From NCBI GenBank assembly GCA_003217735.2, contig CP031585.1, positions 1,289,501 through 1,353,500 of the forward strand: a stretch of 64,000 bases of DNA. Direction: 5' to 3'. How positions within the stretch are numbered: position 1 is the stretch's first letter; each line of letters starts with the position of its first letter. The notes under the pieces were generated by a model. That model made no database searches. It had not been told where the DNA came from and worked only from the letters and a program-made list of their open reading frames with translations. A program made the position numbers and the translations under genes. Positions 18,292 to 26,859 of this stretch are shown in pieces. Origin of the DNA: Marinibacterium anthonyi (GTDB taxonomy: Bacteria > Pseudomonadota > Alphaproteobacteria > Rhodobacterales > Rhodobacteraceae).

Positions 18292-18461
18292 GATGTTCCT
18301 CCCAATTGAATTTCGCGCCGGGCCCAATCGCGTCCCCGGCGCGCGGTGGGGGAACCATGATCAAGCAAGCGGCACCCGGCAACCCCGTCAGCCCCCGATC
18401 ATGTGAAAATTCCGCGCGGGATTTCGCTTCGGCTCTGGCGGGTTTCTGCCCCGGGCCGGCG

Positions 18462-19187
18462 TCAGGTGGCCGGCGAGGTCGCGATCGACCGCCCCAGCGC
18501 CGGCACCGCGATGGTCAGCAGGATGACGGCGGCCAGCATGTAGACCCCCGGCCCGATCCATTCATAGCCCAGAACACCCGACACCCCGCCGACGAAGAAG
18601 GCCGCCAGCGTCGACAGGTGCAGGATCAGGCGGCTGAAGACGAGGGTCCGGCGGTCGGTGTCGCGCATGGCGGGGCGGTTCAGCAGGCTGGCCAGACCCA
18701 GGCCAAGGTCGGTCGCAATCCCCGACACGTGGCTGGTGCGCACCCGCGCGTCCGATATCCGCGTCGTGGCGGCGTTCTGCAGCCCCATCAGCAGGCTCAG
18801 GCCCAGCATCGTCAGGTTTTCCTCGGCCCCCGACGGGGCCATCAACATGTCGACCACCGCCAGGCCCAGCAGCAGGATCGCCTCAAGCAGGATGGACAGC
18901 GCGTAGATCCCGCGGAACCGGCGGGCCTGTCCGATCTCGATCAGCAGCCCCGACAGGAAGGCGCCGGTCACGAAGCACAGGATCAGCGCGAAGAACCACA
19001 GCGCCAGCCGGACCTGGCCAAGCGCCAGGACGTCCGACAGCGACGACAGGTTGCCCGTCATGTTGGCCGAGAAATACCCCATCGCCCGGAAGCCCGCCGC
19101 GTTCACCGCCCCGGCAACGAAGGCCAGGTATATGGCAAGGCGCAGGTCAACAGCGACGCTGCGTTCGCGTCCGACGTGTATCAGCAA
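18462..19187 (-). CDS. DUF1275 (YoaK-like) membrane protein
   Basis: This protein of about 241 residues has six or so hydrophobic segments and the DUF1275 features GAVNAAGF, YFSANMTGNLS and GLQNAATTRISDARVRTSHVSG. The function of the family is not established; transport is suspected. I favour TTG at 19187 as start because GAAGGA lies eight bases upstream and the family normally begins close to its first helix. A longer reading from 19259 would add 24 residues. Upstream of the TAXI gene in the same direction but separated by 170 bp. Confidence 0.8.
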   Translation of the reverse strand: MLIHVGRERSVAVDLRLAIYLAFVAGAVNAAGFRAMGYFSANMTGNLSSLSDVLALGQVRLALWFFALILCFVTGAFLSGLLIEIGQARRFRGIYALSILLEAILLLGLAVVDMLMAPSGAEENLTMLGLSLLMGLQNAATTRISDARVRTSHVSGIATDLGLGLASLLNRPAMRDTDRRTLVFSRLILHLSTLAAFFVGGVSGVLGYEWIGPGVYMLAAVILLTIAVPALGRSIATSPAT

Positions 19188-19336
19188 GGGTGCATTCCTT
19201 CGGTCGACGAGGATCCGGGGTCTGCCTGCAAGTGGAAAACCTGGGGCCCCGAGTCGCAAGGGGCTTACGGGCCAAACGCCGGATCGTCATCGAAAAAGAC
19301 CCCACCCGATATGGGCAGGGCCCTTGTGCCGCGCGA

Positions 19337-20290
19337 TCAGGCGCCCGCTTGGGTCAGGCGCGTCATGTCCTCGTCGCTCAGTTTCAGCGCTGCGGCCCGG
19401 GCAAAGCTTTCCACCTGCTCGACGCTGGTGGCGCTGGCGATGGGGGCCGTCACGCCCTCGCGCCCGATCAGCCAGGCCAGCGCGACCTCGGCCGGTTTCG
19501 CCGAATGGGCGCCGGCCACGTCCTCCAGCACGTCCAGCAGGCGCATGCCCTTTTCGGTCAGGTACTTGGACACGGCGCCGCCCCGGGCGCGGCCCTGCAG
19601 GTCGGCTTCGGTCCGGTACTTGCCCGACAGGAACCCCGAGGCCAGGCTGAAGTAGGTGACCACGCCGATGCCCTTGGCGACGCACAGGTCCTTCAGCGGG
19701 CCTTCAAAGGTCGACCGGTCGTAAAGGTTGTATTCCGGCTGGATCACCCGGTAGGCGGGCAGCCCTTCGGCCTCGGCGGTGTCCAACGCGGCGTTCAGCA
19801 GGGCGGCATCGTAGTTCGACGCGCCGATGGCTTTGATCTTGCCCGCCTTCAGCAGCGTGTCATAGGCGCCCAGCGTCTCGGCATGGGTAACCTCGGGGTC
19901 GGGCCAGTGCGAGAAATAGAGGTCGATCGCCTCCACTCCCAGCCGCTCCAGCGACCTGTCGGCGGCTTTCAGGATCCAGTCCTCGGACAGGCCCTTTTCG
20001 CCGGGGCTGCCCATGTCGGACCCGACCTTGGTGAACAGCTTCACCTTGTCGCGCATGCCGGGACGCGCGGCGAACCATTTGCCCAGCACGGTTTCGGATT
20101 CGCCGCCCTTGTGGCCATCGACCCATGCCGAATAGACGTCGGCCGTGTCGATGGCGTCGAAGCCGTGATCGACGAAGGCGTCCAGCACGCGAAAGCTGGT
20201 GGCATCGTCCGTGGTCCAGCCCAGCACGTTGCCGCCGAACACGATCGGGGAAATCTCCATCCCCGTGGTTCCAAGTGTCTTCTTGTCCAT
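19337..20290 (-). CDS. Aldo/keto reductase
   Basis: This 317-residue TIM-barrel oxidoreductase uses NADPH to reduce aldehydes or ketones. Catalytic residues are visible: Asp in DAIDTADVYS (with Tyr), Lys in LFTKVG and His in FSHWPDP. The C-terminal block APIASATSVEQVE binds the cofactor phosphate. It sits directly downstream of a short-chain dehydrogenase remnant and is divergent from a LysR gene, its likely regulator. The physiological substrate is unknown. Confidence 0.92.
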   Translation of the reverse strand: MDKKTLGTTGMEISPIVFGGNVLGWTTDDATSFRVLDAFVDHGFDAIDTADVYSAWVDGHKGGESETVLGKWFAARPGMRDKVKLFTKVGSDMGSPGEKGLSEDWILKAADRSLERLGVEAIDLYFSHWPDPEVTHAETLGAYDTLLKAGKIKAIGASNYDAALLNAALDTAEAEGLPAYRVIQPEYNLYDRSTFEGPLKDLCVAKGIGVVTYFSLASGFLSGKYRTEADLQGRARGGAVSKYLTEKGMRLLDVLEDVAGAHSAKPAEVALAWLIGREGVTAPIASATSVEQVESFARAAALKLSDEDMTRLTQAGA

Positions 20291-20309
20291 TTCGGTTCTC
20301 CTTTGTCGG

Positions 20310-20398
20310 TCAGATCAGGGCCCCGCCGCCTTCGACGAAGACGGTTGAGCCGGTCATGCAAGGGGTGGTCATGAAGGCCGGCGCTTGCCCTTGCTTAA
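20310..20398 (-). pseudogene. C-terminal remnant of a short-chain dehydrogenase
   Basis: Reading the minus strand up to a TGA at 20310-20312 gives the end of an SDR enzyme, MTGSTVFVEGGGALI, just before the aldo/keto reductase ribosome site. About 30 codons are open, and then an in-frame TAA blocks the frame. There is no start codon with a ribosome site and no Rossmann or YxxxK part nearby. It looks like the tail of a deleted gene that once preceded the reductase in an operon. Recognition rests on the characteristic SDR C-terminus. Confidence 0.6.
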
Positions 20399-20466
20399 AG
20401 AATTAACTTTCGATCGGGGAAGAGAATGGCTAGCTGCGGCACAAGTCTTTTCGATGGAGCCGAAGA

Positions 20467-21348
20467 ATGGACGTGCTGCGCACCATGCGCCTTTTCGTGG
20501 CAATCTCGGAAACCGGCAGCCTGTCGGCGGTGGCGCGGAGCTGGGGGGTGGCGCCGTCGACGGTGTCGCTGGGTCTGCAGCAGCTTGAGGCGCAGCTGGG
20601 CGCGCAGCTGGTCCTGCGCACGACGCGGCAGCTGTCGCTGACATCCGAAGGCGAAATGTTCCTGGCGCGCAGCCGCCGCGTCTTGGCCGAGGTCGACGAC
20701 GCGATGCGCGCATTCGGCGAGGCGGGGCGGCTGTCGGGGCATCTGCGGATCACCGCGACGAACGACCTGGGCCGCGCCCGTGTCGCGCCGCTGCTCGACC
20801 GGTTCCTGACCGATCATCCCGGTGTCACGGCCGACCTGTTCCTGAGCGACCAGGTGGTCGACCTGGTGGAAGGCGGGTTCGACATCGGCATCCGCACCGG
20901 GCCGCTGCCCAGTTCGGACCTCAAGGCGCGGCTGCTGCTGCGCGGCCACAAGTCGGTCTGCGCCGCGCCCGACTATTGGAAACGCCGGGGCAAGCCCGCG
21001 CATCCGCGCGACCTGGCCGATCACGATTGCATCCTGTTGGGCGGCCCGGGCGAGGCGCAGGTGTTCTGGGCCTTCCGCGAAGAGGGCCGGGCGTTCCGCA
21101 TCCGGGTGACCGGACCACGGCAGGCCAACGATGGCGAGACGCTGCGCCACTGGGCGATAGCGGGCGGTGGCGTGGTGATGAAGTCAAGCTTCGACGTGGC
21201 AGAGGACCTGGCGGCCGGCCGGCTGGAAACCGCGCTTGACGCGTTCACGACCGAGGCCACGAACCTTTACGCCGTGACCCCGCCGCGCGAACATGCGCCG
21301 CGGCGGGTCGGGATGTTCATGGACATGCTGTCGCGCGGCCTGGGCTGA
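20467..21348 (+). CDS. LysR family transcriptional regulator
   Basis: This 293-residue regulator has the N-terminal winged helix-turn-helix (MDVLRTMRLFVAISETGSL, then VSLGLQQLEAQLGAQLVLRT) and a C-terminal LysR substrate-binding domain with the usual GHLRITATNDLGR opening. It is divergent from the SDR remnant and aldo/keto reductase and probably controls them from the 176-bp shared region. The stop is four bases from the convergent metG stop. The effector is unknown. Confidence 0.93.
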   Translation: MDVLRTMRLFVAISETGSLSAVARSWGVAPSTVSLGLQQLEAQLGAQLVLRTTRQLSLTSEGEMFLARSRRVLAEVDDAMRAFGEAGRLSGHLRITATNDLGRARVAPLLDRFLTDHPGVTADLFLSDQVVDLVEGGFDIGIRTGPLPSSDLKARLLLRGHKSVCAAPDYWKRRGKPAHPRDLADHDCILLGGPGEAQVFWAFREEGRAFRIRVTGPRQANDGETLRHWAIAGGGVVMKSSFDVAEDLAAGRLETALDAFTTEATNLYAVTPPREHAPRRVGMFMDMLSRGLG

Positions 21349-21352
21349 CCCG

Positions 21353-23065
21353 TCAGGTCCGCACGCCCGCGAACCGGGTCTGCCAGTCTTCGCGCTGTTC
21401 GTCGGTGATCTTGGCGAACAGCACCTCCGGCACGGTGAAGCCATGGCCGGCGGGCAGCGTGGAGAGCGCGGCGGCGACATCGTCGGGCCATGCGTCGTCG
21501 GTGGTGCCCATCGCGTCCAGCATCCTGGCCGAGGTGTCGGGGATGAAGGGCGCCGAGAGCACCGCGTAGAGCCGGATCAGGTTCAGCGCCAGACGGATCT
21601 GCGCCGCCGCCCGTTCGGGATCCGACTTGAAGACCGACCAGGGGGCCGCCGATTGCAGGTATTCGTTGCCCGCCACCCAGATCGCGCGCAGCTCGGTCGC
21701 CGCCTTGCGGACCTCGATCGCCTCCATGTGGCCTTCATACGCGCGGATGCGGGTGGTCAGGTCGGCGATCAGCGCGTCTTCCTGTTCGCCCAGGGTGCCG
21801 CCCTCGGGCACCACTTCCCCGAATTTCGACCGGCAGAACTTGGTCACCCGGCTGACCAGGTTGCCCAGTACGTCGGCCAGGTCCTTGTTCACGCCCGCCT
21901 GGAAACCTTCCCAGGTGAATTCGCTGTCCGAACTTTCCGGCGCATGGGACAGAAGCCACCAGCGCCAGTAATCGGCCGGCAGGATCTCCAACGCCTGGTC
22001 CATGAACACCCCGCGCCCGCGCGAGGTCGAGAATTGGCCGCCGTCGTAGTTCAGGTAGTTGAACGACTTGATGTAATCGACCAGCTTCCAAGGCTCTTCG
22101 GAACCGAGGATCGTGACGGGGAAGGACAGCGTGTGGAAGGGCACGTTATCCTTGCCCATGAACTGGGTATAGGTCACGTCATCCGCGCCCTTGTCGGTGC
22201 GCCACCAGCGTTCCCAATCGGTGCCCTTGCCGGCATCCACCCATTCCTGGGCGCAGGCAATGTATTCGATCGGCGCGTCGAACCAGACATAGAAGACCTT
22301 GCCTTCCATGCCCGGCCAGGGCTGATCGCCCTTCATCACCGGCACGCCCCAGTCCAGGTCGCGGGTGATGCCCCGGTCCTGCAGCCCGTCGCCGTCGTTC
22401 AGCCATTTCTTGGCGATGGACGTGGTCAGCACCGGCCAGTCGGTCTTGGACTCGATCCACGCCTCAAGCCGATCCTTCATCGCCGACTGGCGCAGGTACA
22501 GATGCTTGGTCTCGCGCATTTCAAGGTCGGTGGCGCCCGAGATCGTCGAATGCGGGTTGATCAGGTCCACCGGGTCCAGCTGCTTGGTGCAGTTGTCGCA
22601 CTGGTCGCCGCGCGCGCTGTCATAGCCGCAATTGGGGCAGGTGCCCTCGATATAGCGGTCGGGCAGAAAGCGGCCGTCGGTGGGCGAATACATCTGCGTT
22701 TCGGACACTTCCCGGATCAGCCCCTGGTCGGCCAGAACGCCCGCGAAATGCTGGGTCAGCTTGCGGTTCTGCTGCGACGAGGACCGCCCGAAATGGTCGA
22801 ACGACAGGCGAAAGCCCTCGGCGATCCTGGCCTGCACCTCGTGCATCTCGGCGCAATATTCGGCCACGGGCTGGCCCGCCTTGGCGGCGGCCAGTTCGGC
22901 GGGCGTGCCGTGTTCGTCGGTGGCACAGATGTACATGACCTCGTTGCCCCGGCCGCGCTGGTAGCGGGCGAAAAGGTCGGCGGGCAATTGCGAGCCCACC
23001 AGGTTGCCCAGGTGCTTGATCCCGTTGATGTAGGGGATCGCCGAGGTGATGAGATGCCGGGTCAT
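21353..23065 (-). CDS. metG: Methionyl-tRNA synthetase
   Basis: This 570-residue enzyme charges tRNA-Met. Class I signatures are the HIGH-like HLGN in [14 protein letters not shown] and the KMSKS-equivalent FSTSRG. A zinc knuckle, CPNC...CDNC, is present, and the C-terminal anticodon-binding helices start after about residue 400. The protein ends without the tRNA-binding extension seen in longer MetG forms. It is downstream of the MFS gene (74 bp) on the same strand and is essential housekeeping. Confidence 0.97.
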   Translation of the reverse strand: MTRHLITSAIPYINGIKHLGNLVGSQLPADLFARYQRGRGNEVMYICATDEHGTPAELAAAKAGQPVAEYCAEMHEVQARIAEGFRLSFDHFGRSSSQQNRKLTQHFAGVLADQGLIREVSETQMYSPTDGRFLPDRYIEGTCPNCGYDSARGDQCDNCTKQLDPVDLINPHSTISGATDLEMRETKHLYLRQSAMKDRLEAWIESKTDWPVLTTSIAKKWLNDGDGLQDRGITRDLDWGVPVMKGDQPWPGMEGKVFYVWFDAPIEYIACAQEWVDAGKGTDWERWWRTDKGADDVTYTQFMGKDNVPFHTLSFPVTILGSEEPWKLVDYIKSFNYLNYDGGQFSTSRGRGVFMDQALEILPADYWRWWLLSHAPESSDSEFTWEGFQAGVNKDLADVLGNLVSRVTKFCRSKFGEVVPEGGTLGEQEDALIADLTTRIRAYEGHMEAIEVRKAATELRAIWVAGNEYLQSAAPWSVFKSDPERAAAQIRLALNLIRLYAVLSAPFIPDTSARMLDAMGTTDDAWPDDVAAALSTLPAGHGFTVPEVLFAKITDEQREDWQTRFAGVRT

Positions 23066-23139
23066 GGGACTTGGTCTCCGTCTGCGTCGGCGGCGTCTTT
23101 AACAGCCAGCGCAGACGGGGGCCAGATGATAGCGTTGCC

Positions 23140-24375
23140 CTATGGATCTTCCTCGCGGGCGCGACCTGTCAGCCGCCCGATCTGAAACGAGGTGCGCGGC
23201 GACCAGATATAGCTGGTGCGTTCGCTGGGAGAGGGGCGGGCGGTCATCCGGAACAGCCCGAAGGCCACCAGCCCGGCATGGGCCACGGCGATCATCACGA
23301 ACAGCGCGTAGGGCCCGAAACCGGCGATCAGCAGCGAACTGGTGAAGGGCGCGGCGATGGCGCCGACGGCATAGAAGAACATCAGCGCGGCGGACAGTTC
23401 GACCCGTTCGTGGCTTTCGGCGAAGTCATGGGCATGGGCGGCGGCGATGGAATAGATCGGAAAGGACGTCATCCCGAAGATGAAGGCGTTGATCAGCACG
23501 ACGGCGGTGCCGCCGCCCTGGGTGGCGATGGTCAGCGCCGATGACAGGATCGCGGCGCAGGACAGCCCGATCAGCACCCAGCGCCGGTCGAACTTGTCGG
23601 CCAGCCAGCCCACCGGGAACTGCGCCACCGCGCCGCCCAGGATGAAGCAGGCCAGGAACCAGGCGGTCTGGCCGGCGGTCAGGCCGACCTCTTGCCCGAA
23701 GATCGGGCCGACCATGCGGAACGACGCGGCCGACACCGCCGACACGATCACCCCGGCCGCCGCCAGCGGGGATCGCGCGACCGCCAGCATCGGGCGCAGG
23801 CGCGGCGCGGCGGGGGTTTCGGGCTGGGCCGCCTTGGTCAGCGTCAGCGGCAGCAGCGCCGCACAGCAGATCATCGCCAGAAGGTTGTAGGACACGTAGG
23901 ACGCGGGGTCGAGCACGCCGATGACCATCTGCGCCAGGAGCGAACCGGACATGTCGACCACCCGGTAGACGCCCATGGTCTGTGCCCGCTGCGCGTTGGT
24001 GACCTTGGATTGCAGCCAGGCCTCGACGATGGTGTAGCAGCCCGCCACGCACAGGCCCGACATCAGGCGCATCGCGGCCCAGGCCAGCGGGTCGACGACC
24101 ATCATGTGCGCCAGCATGCCGATGGCGCCGGTCGCGGTGAAGGCGGCGAAGGCGCGGGAATGGCCGACCTCGCCCATCAGGCGCGGCGCCCACCAGCAGC
24201 CGACGAAGAAGCCGACGAAATGGGCGGACCCCAGCAGGCCGACCTGCCCGGTGGTGAAGCCAAGCTTGATCCCCGACAGCGCATCGAGCGGGCCGAGGCC
24301 GCCGGAGGACAATTGCAGGAGGAGAACCGAGAGGAAGAGGGCGGCGAAGGAAATCATCAGGCGCATGGGGGCCAC
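23140..24375 (-). CDS. MFS transporter (YcaD-like)
   Basis: This protein of about 411 residues has 12 predicted transmembrane helices and the major facilitator pattern, including GWLADKFDRRWVL between helices. Similarity is to the YcaD-type permeases with unknown substrate. The start is either GTG 24375 or ATG 24366; neither has a strong ribosome site. It lies between the YceI pair and metG on the same strand, with 75-bp gaps on each side. Confidence 0.88.
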   Translation of the reverse strand: MAPMRLMISFAALFLSVLLLQLSSGGLGPLDALSGIKLGFTTGQVGLLGSAHFVGFFVGCWWAPRLMGEVGHSRAFAAFTATGAIGMLAHMMVVDPLAWAAMRLMSGLCVAGCYTIVEAWLQSKVTNAQRAQTMGVYRVVDMSGSLLAQMVIGVLDPASYVSYNLLAMICCAALLPLTLTKAAQPETPAAPRLRPMLAVARSPLAAAGVIVSAVSAASFRMVGPIFGQEVGLTAGQTAWFLACFILGGAVAQFPVGWLADKFDRRWVLIGLSCAAILSSALTIATQGGGTAVVLINAFIFGMTSFPIYSIAAAHAHDFAESHERVELSAALMFFYAVGAIAAPFTSSLLIAGFGPYALFVMIAVAHAGLVAFGLFRMTARPSPSERTSYIWSPRTSFQIGRLTGRAREEDP

Positions 24376-24450
24376 CCATACGCCTGATATTCATCGTCGC
24401 GCGCGGGTTTTCGACAAACGCGCGTCGTTTTCAGCCCGGTGTGGCGCGCG

Positions 24451-25086
24451 TCAGACGCTGCGCAGCGGCGCGGTCACGTCCAGCTTGATCCGGTCGCCGA
24501 CCAATCCGGGATAGCCGGTGGCGCCAAAGGCCTTGCGGCTGATTTCGCCGGTCAGCCGGACGATGCCGCTGTCCGGCAGGTAGGCCGGCACGCCGGGCGC
24601 GTGTTCCATCCGGGCGACCAGCGTCACGGGCCGGGTCTGGCCGCGCATGGTGAGGGTGGCGAAGACCAGCGCATCGCCGTCTTCCAGCCCGTCAAGACCG
24701 GTGCGGATATTGGTCGACACGAAGCGCACGGTCGGGTGGGCCCCGGTGTCCAGCATGTCGGGCCGCGCCAGCGCGGTGTCGGCAAAGTTGATGCCCAGCT
24801 TCGCGGCCGCGGCATCCAGCGTCACGTCGATGCGGGCGGCGCCCAGGTTGGTCGGGTCGATGGCGACCTTGGCGCGGGTCACCGGCATGGCGGCCGTCAG
24901 CGGCGTGCCGTCCAGCGTATAGGTGAACCCAACGCGCGGACCTTCGGCGTCAAGCGCGTAAAGGCGGGTGCCCCCGGCCGTCGCGATCGAAGGCGCAGCC
25001 GTCAGGCCTGCCAGCAGGGCCAGCGTGCGGCGACGGGTGGTGCCTTGGGCGGGAACTTCGGCGGGGCGTGCGGTGTGCGGGATCAT
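24451..25086 (-). CDS. YceI family periplasmic protein (copy 1)
   Basis: This 211-residue protein has a Tat-like signal (TTRRRTLALLAGLTAA ... ATA) and a YceI lipocalin-like barrel, with the family segments VGFTYTLDG, FVSTNIRT and LTMRGQTRPVTL. YceI proteins bind polyisoprenoid or amphiphilic molecules in the periplasm and respond to stress; the role here is unknown. ATG 25086 is preceded by a purine-rich GGAGAAAGG. A paralogue lies 113 bp upstream in the same direction, evidence of tandem duplication. Confidence 0.9.
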   Translation of the reverse strand: MIPHTARPAEVPAQGTTRRRTLALLAGLTAAPSIATAGGTRLYALDAEGPRVGFTYTLDGTPLTAAMPVTRAKVAIDPTNLGAARIDVTLDAAAAKLGINFADTALARPDMLDTGAHPTVRFVSTNIRTGLDGLEDGDALVFATLTMRGQTRPVTLVARMEHAPGVPAYLPDSGIVRLTGEISRKAFGATGYPGLVGDRIKLDVTAPLRSV

Positions 25087-25199
25087 CGGTGCAACCTTTC
25101 TCCTTGCTGCGTGGTCGATATACGCACGGGCCCGGCGGATCCGTCGCGGGGTCACGACCATGTGACAGGACCGGAGAAAGGCTGCTGTGACGGAAGGGA

Positions 25200-25805
25200 T
25201 CAGGCGGCGGAAACCGCGGCCTGGATATCCAGGTCGATGCGGTCCGCGACCAGGTCGGCGTAACCCGTCGCCCCGAAGGCCGCGCGCGAGATCGCGCCCT
25301 TCAGGCGGACCTGCAGGTTGTCCAGATCGTCGGCCGAACTGCCCGCCGGGCGATAGACGGCGGCCTGGAAGGTCACCGGCCGGGTCACGCCGCGCACGGT
25401 CAGGTTGCCGGTCAGCGACGCCCCTTCCGAAATCCGCCCGCCGGCGCCCAGTGTCACCCGGGTCGAGATGAAGCGGATCGTCGGGAAATGCTCTGCATCC
25501 AGGACCTCGGGGCTTTTCAGCGCGTCGGTGGCAAAGATCAGCCCGGTCCGCGCCTTGGCGACCGAGACCGAGACATCGACGAAGGACTTGGTCAGGTTGT
25601 CGGAATCGATGCGGATATCGGCTTTCGAAATCGGCATCGTGCCCTTCTGGGCCGCACCGCTGAGCGTATAGATGAACCCCACGCTCGAGGCGCTGGCGGT
25701 CAGCCCGTACTTGCGGGGCATGGCAAGGCCCGCGCCGGTGGACAGCGCAAGGGCGCCGGCGGCGGCAAGGAAGGAACGGCGGGTCTGGGCAATCTGGTGT
25801 GTCAT
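25200..25805 (-). CDS. YceI family periplasmic protein (copy 2)
   Basis: This 201-residue protein has a twin-arginine signal (QTRRSFLAAAGALALSTGAG) followed by a YceI barrel with VGFIYTLSG, FISTRVTLG and LTVRGVTRPVTF. It shares the ending pattern FGATGYADLVADRIDLDI with copy 1 (FGATGYPGLVGDRIKLDV), which supports duplication. Export by Tat suggests folding before transport. ATG 25805 is chosen because the Tat motif follows at once. It probably heads the YceI-YceI-MFS-metG string. Confidence 0.9.
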   Translation of the reverse strand: MTHQIAQTRRSFLAAAGALALSTGAGLAMPRKYGLTASASSVGFIYTLSGAAQKGTMPISKADIRIDSDNLTKSFVDVSVSVAKARTGLIFATDALKSPEVLDAEHFPTIRFISTRVTLGAGGRISEGASLTGNLTVRGVTRPVTFQAAVYRPAGSSADDLDNLQVRLKGAISRAAFGATGYADLVADRIDLDIQAAVSAA

Positions 25806-25949
25806 GGGTCCAATACCTGTCTGAAAGGGATCAATCTGGCCGGGGGACCGGCATATGGCTTGCAAATCCTCTGTCGTGGCCCGCTTCCGAACGGTTCAAA
25901 TTTAAGTCCCATCATACACGACAGGGGCCGAGTCCGGAAAACCCGCGGT

Positions 25950-26001
25950 CTGGTCCGCCTGCCTGGTCCGCCTGTCTGGTCCGCCTGCCTGGTCCGTGCG
26001 T
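25950..26001. repeat. Four tandem 13-bp repeats
   Basis: CTGGTCCGCCTGC is repeated four times without gaps; the last copy diverges at its 3' end. The array ends at the base before the stop codon of the ImuA-like gene. Since 13 is not a multiple of three, it is non-coding. Confidence 0.85.
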
Positions 26002-26688
26002 CTACGTGCCGGGCGCCGCTTCGGGGCGACCGGGGGCCTCGCCGTCCGCCGCATCGCCCATCGGGGCCAGCTTCATCTCGCCCCGCTGGCGGCTGACCAT
26101 CCACTGGCGCACCGGTGCGGTGCGCGCCCGGACCCGCGTCAGGCACCATCCCCGGCCCGCCACCCCATGGGCGGGCGCCATGTGCCAGCGCGTTTCCACC
26201 CCCTGCGCGCCGCCATTGCCGGGGGTCAGCAGCAGGCCCAGCGGGCTGTGCCCCACCGTGTCGCGCGCGGTCTCGGCCGCCAGGTGCATCCGCCGTACCG
26301 GTGTCAGCGCCGGCGCGCCGGGCAGGTCGGCCACCACCAGCGGCACGGCCCCGGCGCGCAGGGCTTCCTCTGTCACCCACAGCAGGTCCTCGGTCCGCTT
26401 GGGCGACACGAACAGGAACCGGCCCGGATCGGCAAAGGCGATCATGCCGTCGGCGTTCAGCTTGTCCTTCTCCCAATCCGCCGCGATCCAGATCACCGGC
26501 CCGCTCATCCGCCCCGCCAGCCACAGCGCAAAGGTCCGCCGCGCCGGCCCGCAGGCCTCGTGCACCCGGGCCAGCGCCAGGCCCAGATCGTGCCCCAGAT
26601 TCTGCCCTGCCTCCTGCCCTTGGCCCGACGCCAGGTCCAGCCTGGGGCGGGTGGCGTCGGCGCGGGAAGGAAACAGCTGAGTCGGCAT
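26002..26688 (-). CDS. ImuA-like SOS-regulated protein
   Basis: This 228-residue protein resembles the RecA-like ImuA accessory proteins of alphaproteobacterial mutasomes: VHEACGPARRTFALWLAGRMSGPVIWIAA, then LLWVTEEALRAGAVPLVVADL and a C-terminal ETRWHMAP...RVRARTAP. No Walker A motif is evident, as expected for ImuA. No imuB or dnaE2 is adjacent. A consensus alphaproteobacterial LexA box lies 16 bp before the ATG at 26688. An alternative ATG at 26703 overlaps the box region but has an AAAGGG site. The family link is moderate; many annotations would call this hypothetical. Confidence 0.7.
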   Translation of the reverse strand: MPTQLFPSRADATRPRLDLASGQGQEAGQNLGHDLGLALARVHEACGPARRTFALWLAGRMSGPVIWIAADWEKDKLNADGMIAFADPGRFLFVSPKRTEDLLWVTEEALRAGAVPLVVADLPGAPALTPVRRMHLAAETARDTVGHSPLGLLLTPGNGGAQGVETRWHMAPAHGVAGRGWCLTRVRARTAPVRQWMVSRQRGEMKLAPMGDAADGEAPGRPEAAPGT

Positions 26689-26703
26689 GGCACCAGAATA
26701 CAT

Positions 26704-26718
26704 GTTCCCTTTATGTTC
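26704..26718 (-). promoter_or_regulatory. LexA (SOS) box
   Basis: GTTC-N7-GTTC (GTTCCCTTTATGTTC) is an exact match to the alphaproteobacterial LexA direct-repeat operator. It lies just upstream of the ImuA-like gene, so SOS induction is expected. Confidence 0.8.
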
Positions 26719-26859
26719 CGAAAGTCCCGATGCCCTGCCACCCGCTTCCGCAGCGCGGCGATACCGGCGCGGAAGTCCCTGTAAAATCGCCGGGGATCGG
26801 CTTGCACTCGGGCAACCGCCTCTCCATGGTGCGCGCGAACGTTCAACCGGAGAGCCCCC

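Noticed and set aside
18292-18461. Possible sigma-54 promoter upstream of the TAXI binding protein
   Set aside because: The best candidate (GGGTGCCGCTTGC on the minus strand) has GG and GC nine rather than ten bases apart, so it does not fit the -24/-12 rule.
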